A stretch of 39,202 nucleotides of DNA from Opitutia bacterium (GTDB taxonomy: Bacteria; Verrucomicrobiota; Verrucomicrobiia; Opitutales; UBA953): positions 1 to 39,202 of the forward strand of contig CANGRI010000004.1 of the NCBI GenBank assembly GCA_947456525.1. The letters are read 5' to 3'. Within the stretch, counting starts at the first letter, position 1, and each line of letters begins with the position of its first letter. The notes beneath the pieces were generated by a model. The model searched no databases. It saw only the letters and a program-made list of their open reading frames with translations, and was not told where the DNA came from. The position numbers were made by a program, and so were the translations under genes. Shown here in pieces: positions 19,574-26,912 of this stretch.

Positions 19574-19602
19574 TTGACCAGGCAGGTCAGGAGGTCTTGG
19601 AT
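19574..19602 (+). promoter_or_regulatory. Possible promoter of the amidohydrolase-like gene
   Basis: TTGACC (19574-19579), 17 bases, TTGGAT (19597-19602). The -35 box is 34 bases before the ATG at 19608. An AGGAGG at 19589-19594 is 13 bases from the ATG, further than usual for a ribosome-binding site. Confidence 0.35.
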
Positions 19603-19607
19603 ACCGC

Positions 19608-20483
19608 ATGCCCCTGAAGCTGACGTTAGCGCTGCTCGGCCTGGCCGCGATGGGGTCAGGGGCCGAGACGCCTGAGCCCAGATCCGGCGAGTCCGGCTTC
19701 GTCCGCTACTGGCCGGGCGAACTGCCGGTCGTGATCTCCGTACCGCATGACGGCGCGCGGACCACGGCCGAAATCCCGGACCGAACGAACGGCGTGACCG
19801 TCCGCGACAGCCATGCCGCCGCGCTGGGGTTCGCCCTCCGCGACGCCTTGGTCGCGCGCTTCGGCAAGGCGCCGCATGTCGTGGTCTGCGAGCTCTCCCG
19901 CAAGAAGGTGGACTGCAACCGGGCGATCGCCGAAGGAGCGGGCGGCGACCCGAAGGCCGAGAAAGTCTGGCGTGAATACCATGCGTTCATCGATGACGCC
20001 GAGCGGGCCGTCCTCGCGAAGGCTCCGAACGGGCTTTACCTTGACGTCCATTCGCACGGCCATCCGAAGAAACGCATCGAGGTCGGCTACCTGCTCAAGC
20101 CCGCCGACCTCCGCCTGCCGGACGAACGGCTCGATGCGTCCGTCGCGACGCGCTCCTCGATCCGCTGGCTGAGCCAACGCACCCCGTCGACGTTCGCCGA
20201 ACTCGTGCGAGGCGAGACCAGCCTCGGGGGCCTTTTCGCCGCCCGCGGCCTGGCCGCGATCCCATCGCCGGGGGAGAAGCTCCTGGCCGAGGATCCTTAC
20301 TTCAACGGCGCCTACGACATCGAAGCCCATGGCTCGCGGGAAAAGTCGCAGCTCGACGCCGCCCAGCTCGAGGTGCCGGTCACGATGCGGGACACGCCGG
20401 AACATAGGACGGCGACGGCGACGGCCATCGCCGAAGCGCTGGAGACGTATTTCTCCAAGCACTTCCAGCAGAAGCTGCGCTGA
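19608..20483 (+). CDS. Secreted N-formylglutamate amidohydrolase-like protein
   Basis: A 291-residue member of the FGase/HutG-like zinc amidohydrolase family. Residues 1-19 are a signal peptide (MPLKLTLALLGLAAMGSGAE), which is unusual because classical HutG is cytoplasmic. Family blocks are PVVISVPHDG near residue 45 (zinc His and Asp), a later R-D-SHAA, SRKKVDCNRAI and GLYLDVHSHGHP (zinc His). Classical HutG frees glutamate from N-formylglutamate in histidine breakdown, but no hut gene is nearby. A periplasmic version could act on another amide, perhaps peptidoglycan or an N-acyl amino acid; this is inference. It ends six bases from the convergent lipoprotein gene, with no terminator seen between them. 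Confidence 0.82.
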   Translation: MPLKLTLALLGLAAMGSGAETPEPRSGESGFVRYWPGELPVVISVPHDGARTTAEIPDRTNGVTVRDSHAAALGFALRDALVARFGKAPHVVVCELSRKKVDCNRAIAEGAGGDPKAEKVWREYHAFIDDAERAVLAKAPNGLYLDVHSHGHPKKRIEVGYLLKPADLRLPDERLDASVATRSSIRWLSQRTPSTFAELVRGETSLGGLFAARGLAAIPSPGEKLLAEDPYFNGAYDIEAHGSREKSQLDAAQLEVPVTMRDTPEHRTATATAIAEALETYFSKHFQQKLR

Positions 20484-20489
20484 GCCTGG

Positions 20490-20720
20490 TTACTGCTGCG
20501 GTCCGACGGCCGGCTTGGCGGCGCGCCAATCGCCCTTAAGCAGACGCTGGTCGTTCTTCTCGTTGGCCGCGCGCACGCGGTCCTCGAGCGAACCCTCGCC
20601 GGCGGACTGACCGGAGAGCGCCGCGGCGGCGGGCGTCTTTTCGGAGACGAACGAGCGGTCTCCCACCGGGCTGGCGCAACCGACGAGAAGGAGGAAGGAA
20701 AACAGGGACAGGGTCTTCAT
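20490..20720 (-). CDS. Small predicted lipoprotein
   Basis: A 76-residue protein. The ATG at 20720 opens a lipoprotein signal (MKTLSLFSFLLLVGC) with lipobox LVGC and the acylated Cys at residue 15; a longer in-frame reading would overlap the phosphoglucomutase gene. The mature part is short, polar and Ala-rich (LEDRVRAANEKNDQRLLKGD) and matches no family I know. It begins four bases after the phosphoglucomutase stop, so it is co-transcribed with it. Expected location is the outer-membrane inner leaflet (residue after the Cys is Ala, not Asp). No function can be read. Confidence 0.7.
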   Translation of the reverse strand: MKTLSLFSFLLLVGCASPVGDRSFVSEKTPAAAALSGQSAGEGSLEDRVRAANEKNDQRLLKGDWRAAKPAVGPQQ

Positions 20721-20724
20721 AAGA

Positions 20725-22665
20725 TTATTTGGCGCGGCGCTTGGCGTCGGACTCGAGCCAAGCCCGGAGGGCGAGGGCCGAATTGCGGGCGCGCTCGCGG
20801 GCGGCGGCAAGGTCGTCGGCGTCGGCGACCTCGGCCTTGGTGAAGGAATAGAACTTAACCTTGGGCTCGGTGCCGGAAGCGCGGACCGCGATGCGGCGGC
20901 CGTCGGCCAGCTCGGCGAGGATGAATTCCTCGGGCGGCACGCGGTCGCCCTCGGCGTCGAGCACCTTGTCCCGCTCGTAATCCGTGACGCGGACGACCTT
21001 CGAGCCGTCGATGACGGCGGGCGGGGTCGCGCGCCAGGAGGCGACGATCCGACGGATGCAGGCGGCTCCCTCGGCGCCTTCGAAGGAAAGGTTCAGCAGG
21101 TCCTCATGGTGGGCCCCGTAGCTCAGGTGCAGCACGTCGAGCGCGTCGAGGAGCGTGCGGCCGCGGGAGCGGAGCAACGCGGCGAACTCGCACAGCATGA
21201 CCACCGTCGCGTTGGCGTCCTTGTCACGGACGGCATCGTCGGCGAGATAGCCGTAGCTTTCTTCGGCGCCGAGCAGGAAGAGCGTGGAGTAGCGCAACGC
21301 GAGCGGAGCGCGGCGGCGCAGCGGCAGCGCCGGGGCGTCCGGGCCCGCGCCCTCGACGAGGCGGCGCGTCCAGTTCTCGAGCTTGCGGGCGATCCACTTG
21401 AAGCCGACGAGCGTCTCGACGCAGCGGATGCCATGGCGGGCGCAGATCGCGGCGACGAGCGGGGTCGTCACGAGCGACTTGACGACGGCGGCGTTGGCGG
21501 AGCCGGCCTCGGGAAGAATGCCGGCGTCCTTCAGGGAGGAGATGCGGAATTCCGTCAGCAGCGCGGCGACTTCGTTCCCGTTGAGCAGGCGATGGCCGCC
21601 CGCGGGCAGCGGACAGGCCACGCCGACGCGGTCGGAATCAGGGTCGGTGGCGAGGATGAGGTCGGCGTCGATCTCGGCGGCGAGCTTGAGGGCGAGGGCG
21701 AAGGTGCTGGCGTTCTCCGGATTCGGCGAGGCGACGGTCGGGAAGCGGCCGTCGTGCTCGCGCTGTTCCTCGACGACGTGGGGATCGATGCCCACGCGGC
21801 GCAGCGCGGGAACGACCATGACGTCGCCGGTGCCGTGCACGTTCGTGTAGACGACCTTCGGCGTGTGGCGCGAGATCACCTCCGGGTCGAGGACCACGCC
21901 GGCGAGGCGGGCGAGGTAGGCATCCTCCGCGGCGGCGGGCACGGTCAGCACGCGGGAGACATCCTTCTCGAGATAAGGAGCGACATCGGCCGGGCCGAGC
22001 TTGCCGACTTCGGCGACGATCGCGACGTCATGCGGAGGAAGCACCTGACCGCCGTCACCCAGGCAGCACTTGAAGCCGTTGTCGTGGGAAGGATTGTGGC
22101 TTGCCGTGATGACGACGCCCGCATGCGCGCCGAGATGACGGACCGTGAAGCTCAGCTGCGGGGTCGAACGCGCGCCGGCGAAGAGATAGGCTTCGCCGCC
22201 GAGCTCGCTCCAGGCTCCGGCGATGAGTTCGGCGAAGTGGCGGGAGAAATGACGGACGTCGTGCGCGACGACGAGACGGGCGCCGGGCTGGGTCGCCGAG
22301 ACATGCTTCCAAAGGCCGATGACCGCGCGCAGGACGTTGATGTCGTTGAGGCAGGCCGAACCGATGGCGGCGCGGACCGGGAGCCCCTGAGGGTCGAGCT
22401 CGTTTGAGGCGGAGACCCGGCCGACGGTGCGGCCGCGCATGCCACCGGTACCGAAGGCGATGCCCTTATAGAAACGGTCTTCGATCTCGGCCCAGGCCCC
22501 GCGGTCGCAGAGGTCCTGCAGGGAGGCGATCGCCGAGGCCGGCAAAGCCCCGGAGCGCAGCCAATCTCCGGCGTTGGTCAGGCTGGAGGCGGAGATCTGC
22601 CCCTTGCCTTGGGCAGCCTGGAGAAGCGAAAGGACGGCGGCGGAAGCGCTCATGAGTCCACCCAT
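20725..22665 (-). CDS. Phosphoglucomutase/phosphomannomutase family protein
   Basis: A 646-residue alpha-D-phosphohexomutase of the long PGM2/PgcA-like type. The four domain signatures are present: GTGGMRG early; the phosphoserine loop ITASHNPSHDNG with Ser189; the metal loop ATDPDSDRVG near residue 337; the sugar loop GAEESYGYL; and the phosphate loop RASGTEPKVKFY at the end. It should interconvert glucose 1- and 6-phosphate (or mannose or ribose phosphates) for glycogen or cell-envelope sugars. The ATG at 22665 is chosen because a GGGAGG lies six bases upstream; an ATG 12 bases later is also possible. It is followed by the small lipoprotein gene and faces the TPR-like gene across a G-rich 88-base gap. 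Confidence 0.92.
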   Translation of the reverse strand: MGGLMSASAAVLSLLQAAQGKGQISASSLTNAGDWLRSGALPASAIASLQDLCDRGAWAEIEDRFYKGIAFGTGGMRGRTVGRVSASNELDPQGLPVRAAIGSACLNDINVLRAVIGLWKHVSATQPGARLVVAHDVRHFSRHFAELIAGAWSELGGEAYLFAGARSTPQLSFTVRHLGAHAGVVITASHNPSHDNGFKCCLGDGGQVLPPHDVAIVAEVGKLGPADVAPYLEKDVSRVLTVPAAAEDAYLARLAGVVLDPEVISRHTPKVVYTNVHGTGDVMVVPALRRVGIDPHVVEEQREHDGRFPTVASPNPENASTFALALKLAAEIDADLILATDPDSDRVGVACPLPAGGHRLLNGNEVAALLTEFRISSLKDAGILPEAGSANAAVVKSLVTTPLVAAICARHGIRCVETLVGFKWIARKLENWTRRLVEGAGPDAPALPLRRRAPLALRYSTLFLLGAEESYGYLADDAVRDKDANATVVMLCEFAALLRSRGRTLLDALDVLHLSYGAHHEDLLNLSFEGAEGAACIRRIVASWRATPPAVIDGSKVVRVTDYERDKVLDAEGDRVPPEEFILAELADGRRIAVRASGTEPKVKFYSFTKAEVADADDLAAARERARNSALALRAWLESDAKRRAK

Positions 22666-22716
22666 ACTTACCCTCCCGGGGGCGGGGACAAGCCCGTAGG
22701 CGGGGGGAGGCGGGGG

Positions 22717-22745
22717 TTGACACAATCGGTCCTTTCCCAAGGGTT
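22717..22745 (+). promoter_or_regulatory. Possible promoter of the TPR-like gene
   Basis: A perfect TTGACA (22717-22722), 17 bases, then AGGGTT (22740-22745). The -35 box begins 37 bases before the ATG. Directly upstream is a run of G tracts (22678-22716). The -10 box is poor. Confidence 0.35.
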
Positions 22746-22753
22746 GACCCCCC

Positions 22754-23476
22754 ATGCCTGAAGATAGTTCCAACAAGCAGCCCCCGGCCGGCGACGACCG
22801 TAATCTCGTCGTCGTCGACGAGGATTTCGTGAATGCGGACACCGAGGACCGCCTTTGGCTCTTCTGGGAGCGCAACAAGGGCGTCATCGTCAAAGGCACC
22901 GTCGCCGTCGTGGTCGGCATCCTCGCCTACCTCGCCTACTTCTTCTGGAACGAAAGCCGCCGCGAAGCCCTCGGCGAAGAATTCACCGCCTGCCAGGATG
23001 AGGCCGCCCGTCGCGCCTTCGCGGTCGCCCACCCGGGCGAGCCCCTCGCCGCCGTCGCGCTGACGGACGTCGCCGACGACCTCAAGAAGGCCGGCAAGTT
23101 CGCCGACGCCGCCAAGGCCTACGACGAAACCAACCGTCTCGCCGGTCTCGCCGGCAAGGCACCCGCGATCGCCGCCCTCGGCACCCGCGCCCGCCTCTAC
23201 TCCGCCCTTTGCCGTCTCGAAGCCGGTGAAGCCGGCGCCGACAAGGCCGTCGCCGTCGTCGCCGACGACGTGAACGCCCCGGAGACCCTCCGCGGCTTCG
23301 CGATGCTGACGCTCGCCAACCTCGCGGTCGCCAAGGGCGACACCGCCGAAGCCACCAAGTGGCTCAACGCGATGGACAAGAAACTCCGCGCCGGCCACGT
23401 CTGGAAGTCCGACAAGGAAGCGCTCGTGCAGTCCGAGCCTTCGCTGATCGCTCCGGCCGCCCCGGCCGCGAAGTAA
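22754..23476 (+). CDS. Single-pass membrane TPR-like protein
   Basis: A 240-residue protein with a soluble acidic N-terminus, one membrane helix at about residues 44-65 and a periplasmic domain rich in Ala-based helical pairs (LADVADDLKK-like; KFADAAKAYDETNRLAG; LANLAVAKGDTAEATKWLNA). The layout and the DRLWLFWERNKG segment before the helix resemble YfgM-type tetratricopeptide proteins, which work with the SecYEG/PpiD chaperone net at the inner membrane. The last ten residues are Ala/Pro-rich. It is a single-gene unit: a TTGACA box lies upstream and a strong hairpin terminator follows. The role is by analogy only. Confidence 0.75.
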   Translation: MPEDSSNKQPPAGDDRNLVVVDEDFVNADTEDRLWLFWERNKGVIVKGTVAVVVGILAYLAYFFWNESRREALGEEFTACQDEAARRAFAVAHPGEPLAAVALTDVADDLKKAGKFADAAKAYDETNRLAGLAGKAPAIAALGTRARLYSALCRLEAGEAGADKAVAVVADDVNAPETLRGFAMLTLANLAVAKGDTAEATKWLNAMDKKLRAGHVWKSDKEALVQSEPSLIAPAAPAAK

Positions 23477-23496
23477 GCGAGCCGAGAGAGCCTCAG

Positions 23497-23525
23497 AAAA
23501 GCCCCGGCGATGCCGGGGCTTTTTC
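23497..23525 (+). terminator. Strong rho-independent terminator
   Basis: AGCCCCGGC (23500-23508), loop GAT, GCCGGGGCT (23512-23520), then TTTT. An AAAA run precedes the left arm, so it could work in both directions. It ends the TPR-like transcript and isolates the following ABC operon. Confidence 0.93.
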
Positions 23526-23647
23526 GTCGGCCGGGTGAAGCCGCCGACCTCTATTCTCCTTGCCAATAAAGGGCGTTCGGCGTGTCTTCTTCCTACCCGT
23601 TCGCATGGTGCCGACGGGTCGTACCCCATCCTCCCGGAGCCCGACAC

Positions 23648-24634
23648 ATGAACGAAGCAGCGCCCCTCCCGGAAGCCGCCGTCGTGGCCGAAAAACTGAC
23701 CAAACGGTACGGGTCGCTGACCGCGGTGGAAGACCTGAGTTTCTCCGTGGCGCCAGGCGAGATCGTCGGCTTCCTCGGGCCGAACGGCGCCGGTAAGTCG
23801 ACGACCATGCGCATCCTCTCCGGCACGATGTCCGGCACGTCGGGACGCGCTTCGATCTGGGGCGTCTCCGTGGCGCTGGATCCCGCCGGCGCCAAGCGCC
23901 ACCTGGCCTACATGCCGGAGAACAACCCGCTGCCCGAGGAACTGCGCGTCGAGGAATACCTGACGCTGCGCGCCCGCCTCAAGGACGTCGACCCGGCGCG
24001 CGTCGACGAACGCGTCCGCAAGGTCATGGATGACTGCGACCTCACCCGGCGCGCGTCCGGCCGCCTGATCGGCCAGCTCTCGAAAGGCTTCCGCCAACGC
24101 GTCGGCATCGCCGACGCGTTGCTCGCGGAGCCCCGCGTCGTCATCCTCGACGAACCCACCATCGGCCTCGACCCGCACCAGATCCTCGGCATCCGCGACC
24201 TCATCCGTTCTCTGCGCGGCAAGATGGCCGTGCTCATCTCGAGCCACATCCTCCATGAGGTCGAACAGGTCTGCGACAAGGTCGTCATCATCAACCGCGG
24301 CCGGCTCGTCGCGCAGGGGCGCACCGAGGACCTGCGCCGCGAACTGCTGCCGGAAGCGAGCTTCACCGTCGTGACGCGCGCCGACGAGGCCGCGCTGCTC
24401 GCCGCATGCCGCGCGACGGAACCCGCCGCGACGGTCTCCGCCCTGCCCTCCGCCGAAGGCTGGAACAGCTTCCGCATCGCCTTGCCCGCCGGCTCCGCCG
24501 CGCGCGAGACCCTCGCCGGCGCGCTGATCGCCGCCGGCATCACCCTGCGTGAGATCGCCGAAGACCGCTTCGGCCTCGAGGACATCTTCCTCGCCGCCAC
24601 GCGCCGCGCCCCGGGAGAGGTCCGCCGTCCCTGA
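23648..24634 (+). CDS. Gld-type ABC transporter ATPase
   Basis: A 328-residue ABC-2 type ATPase. Walker A GPNGAGKST is at residues 44-52, signature LSKGFRQRVGIADAL near 147, Walker B VVILDEPTIGLDP, and the switch His in LISSHILHEVEQV. A C-terminal domain of about 90 residues (EASFTVV onward) resembles the regulatory tail of GldA/NatA/CcmA-like proteins. The ATG at 23648 is chosen because the fold begins there; an upstream in-frame GTG at 23582 adds a Pro/Arg-rich piece of poor quality. The stop shares one base with the permease start (TGATG). It drives the permease at 24634-25395. A TTGCCA box at 23560 may mark the promoter, which would leave a leader of about 50 bases. Confidence 0.92.
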   Translation: MNEAAPLPEAAVVAEKLTKRYGSLTAVEDLSFSVAPGEIVGFLGPNGAGKSTTMRILSGTMSGTSGRASIWGVSVALDPAGAKRHLAYMPENNPLPEELRVEEYLTLRARLKDVDPARVDERVRKVMDDCDLTRRASGRLIGQLSKGFRQRVGIADALLAEPRVVILDEPTIGLDPHQILGIRDLIRSLRGKMAVLISSHILHEVEQVCDKVVIINRGRLVAQGRTEDLRRELLPEASFTVVTRADEAALLAACRATEPAATVSALPSAEGWNSFRIALPAGSAARETLAGALIAAGITLREIAEDRFGLEDIFLAATRRAPGEVRRP

Positions 24635-25395
24635 TGCGCCACTTCCGCACGTTGCTCGCGCATGAACTGCGCTCCGCCGCGGTCTCCTGGAACACGTGGG
24701 CCGCGGCCGGCCTGTTCCTTGCGCTCATGGGCGGCATCCACTTCTTCGCGCTCGTCGAAGGCAGCCGCGCGCCGAGCGACCGCACGCCCGTCGAGTCGAC
24801 GCTCTGGTTCTTCTGGCTCCCGCTGCTCTGCGTGCTGCCGCTGCTGACCATGCGCACCTTCGCCGAAGAACGCCGTTCCGGCACGCTGGCCGCGCTGCTC
24901 ACCACCCCGGCGAGCGCCGCGGCGGTCGTCTGGGCGAAGTTCCTCTCGACGTGGATCGTCTGGGTCGTGTTCTGGCTCCTGTTCACGCTCTTCCCGTTCC
25001 TGACCGTGCAGCGCCTCGGCACGCCCGGCGACCTGCGCCTCGGCGATCCCTCGATCCTCTGGGGCGGACTCTGCTTCATCGCCGTCAGCGGGCTCCTCCA
25101 TGTCGCGATCGGCATCCTCTGCAGCTGCGTGACGCGCTCGTCGGCGCTCGCCGCGCTGCTCGCCTTCATCAGCCTGCTGGCGATGACCGCCGCGGGCGGC
25201 GCGCTGGAATCGCTGCCGATCGAAAGCTGGGAATGGCTCGGCTGGCTCCGCGAACCCGCGGCCCATCTGCGTACGTTCGGCCACCTGCAGGATTTCGCCG
25301 CAGGCATCCTGGATTCGCGACCGATCGTGCTCTACGGCACCGGCACGCTGCTCTGCCTTGGCTTGGCGATATTATCCGTGGAGGGGCAGGAATGA
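24634..25395 (+). CDS. ABC-2 type permease (GldF-like)
   Basis: A 253-residue membrane protein with six hydrophobic segments. It opens with FRTLLAHELRSAAVSWNTWA, a cytoplasmic start typical of GldF/ABC-2 permeases that lead into helix 1. The conserved coupling segment LLTMRTFAEERRSGTLAALLTTP is in the second loop. It pairs with the preceding ATPase, and the next gene starts two bases after its stop, so the order ATPase, permease, GldG-like is that of gldA-gldF-gldG clusters. In Bacteroidota these clusters affect gliding; in other phyla their role is open. Substrate unknown. Confidence 0.87.
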   Translation: MRHFRTLLAHELRSAAVSWNTWAAAGLFLALMGGIHFFALVEGSRAPSDRTPVESTLWFFWLPLLCVLPLLTMRTFAEERRSGTLAALLTTPASAAAVVWAKFLSTWIVWVVFWLLFTLFPFLTVQRLGTPGDLRLGDPSILWGGLCFIAVSGLLHVAIGILCSCVTRSSALAALLAFISLLAMTAAGGALESLPIESWEWLGWLREPAAHLRTFGHLQDFAAGILDSRPIVLYGTGTLLCLGLAILSVEGQE

Positions 25396-25396
25396 C

Positions 25397-26905
25397 ATGG
25401 CCCCGATCCGCGACGACTTCGGCTCCGTCCGACCTATCCGCCGGCTGAACCGCCTGACGCAGGCCCTGCTCGCGATCGCGCTGGCGGTCGTCGTCAACTT
25501 CCTGGCTTCGCTGCCCGAGTTCCGCCTCCGTCACGACATCACCGCCGACCGGCGCCACTCGCTCGCGCCCGAGTCGGCCGAGACCGTGCGCGCCGCCGGA
25601 CGCCGCAGCCCTGTCGGGGTCGGCCGTAACCAAGGATGGGTGAAGGCCGTGCTGCTCACGAACGACCCCTCCGAGCCGGCCCAGGTCGTGCGTTCGCGCC
25701 TGCTCAAGCTGCTCGACTCCTACGTGGTGGAATCCGGCCGCAGCGGCCCGGTCTGGTTCTCCGTCGAACTCGCCGGCGCCGGCCGCAACGCCCCTTTGCT
25801 GTCGGAACTCGCCGCCCGTCATGGCGCGCCCGACGCGTCGGTCGCCCTCATCCTGACCTGCGGTTCTCGCGCCAAGTACGTTAGCTATCGGGAACTCGTG
25901 ACGAAGGAAGGCGGCTTCCGCGGAGAAGAAGCCGTGACCTCCGCGCTCATCGAGGTCACCGAGGACAAGGCGGCGGTCTGCTATGTCACGACGGGGCACG
26001 GCGAGCTCGGCGTCGAAGACGCCCTGCCGGAACGCGGCATGTCCCTGCTTTCGCGCCAGCTGCGGAACCGCAACTTCGAGGTGCGCCAGCTGAACCTCGC
26101 GATGGTGGCCGAAGTGCCGCGCGACGCCGCGATGGTGATGATCGCCGGACCGCTCACCCCGTTCTCCGCGTCCGAGAACGCCCGCCTCCGGAACTACCTT
26201 TACGAGCGCAATGGCCGCGTGCTCGCCATGCTCGACCCCGGCCGCGAACACGGCCTCGAACAGACCCTCGCCGAATGGGCCATCTTCTCGCCCGACGCCG
26301 AACTGCAGGAGCCCGACCCGGCCCGACGCACGACGGACGGCGACATCGCCCTGATCCGTCTCGAGGAAAAGGAACATCCGCTCACCAAGGTGCTCAAAGA
26401 GCAGAATCTTCCGCTCATCGCGGCCCGGATCCGTCCGGCCCGCTTCGACGAAGGCAGCGCCCCGGACAGCACGCTGGGCGTCTGGCAGCTCGTCTTCTCT
26501 TCCGACGCCGCCTGGGGCGAGACCGAGCCGGCCCGCCGGCCCGTGAAGTTCGACCCGGACCGCGACCAGCCGGGGCCCGTCTGCCTCGCCGCCGCGGCGG
26601 AACGGGCCACCGGCATCCGCAAGGGCGTCGGCGGCGCCGGCGGACGCCTCGTCGTCATCGGCACCTCGCAGATCGCCGCCAACCAACGCCTGAACCGCGG
26701 GGGCAACCGTGCTTTCGTGACGCAGTGCGCCGCCTGGCTCACCGACCGCGACCGGGCGGTCTCATTGCCGGCGCGCTCCGAAGGCGAGTATCAGCTCAAC
26801 GCGACCGCCGCCGACTTCTGGGCTCTGGCCCTCCGCTTCTCGCTGATTCCGCTGGCCGTCCTCGCAGTCGGGCTTGCGGTTTCCGTGTGGCGTCGCAGAA
26901 GTTGA
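25397..26905 (+). CDS. GldG-like ABC auxiliary protein
   Basis: A 502-residue protein of the ABC-transporter auxiliary family (GldG-like). It has one membrane helix near the N-terminus (about residues 20-40), a large periplasmic part and one helix at the C-terminus followed by a basic WRRRS end. Family-like segments are FRLRHDITADRRHSLAPES (the GldG D-x-T-xx-[KR]-x-[YH]-SLSPxT motif), VCYVTTGHGE and VMIAGPLTPFSASENARLRN. The periplasmic domain is thought to resemble a substrate-binding or glutamine-amidotransferase-like fold. The ATG at 25397 follows the permease stop by one base. The next gene begins seven bases after its stop. Confidence 0.85.
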   Translation: MAPIRDDFGSVRPIRRLNRLTQALLAIALAVVVNFLASLPEFRLRHDITADRRHSLAPESAETVRAAGRRSPVGVGRNQGWVKAVLLTNDPSEPAQVVRSRLLKLLDSYVVESGRSGPVWFSVELAGAGRNAPLLSELAARHGAPDASVALILTCGSRAKYVSYRELVTKEGGFRGEEAVTSALIEVTEDKAAVCYVTTGHGELGVEDALPERGMSLLSRQLRNRNFEVRQLNLAMVAEVPRDAAMVMIAGPLTPFSASENARLRNYLYERNGRVLAMLDPGREHGLEQTLAEWAIFSPDAELQEPDPARRTTDGDIALIRLEEKEHPLTKVLKEQNLPLIAARIRPARFDEGSAPDSTLGVWQLVFSSDAAWGETEPARRPVKFDPDRDQPGPVCLAAAAERATGIRKGVGGAGGRLVVIGTSQIAANQRLNRGGNRAFVTQCAAWLTDRDRAVSLPARSEGEYQLNATAADFWALALRFSLIPLAVLAVGLAVSVWRRRS

Positions 26906-26912
26906 CGTGCTC

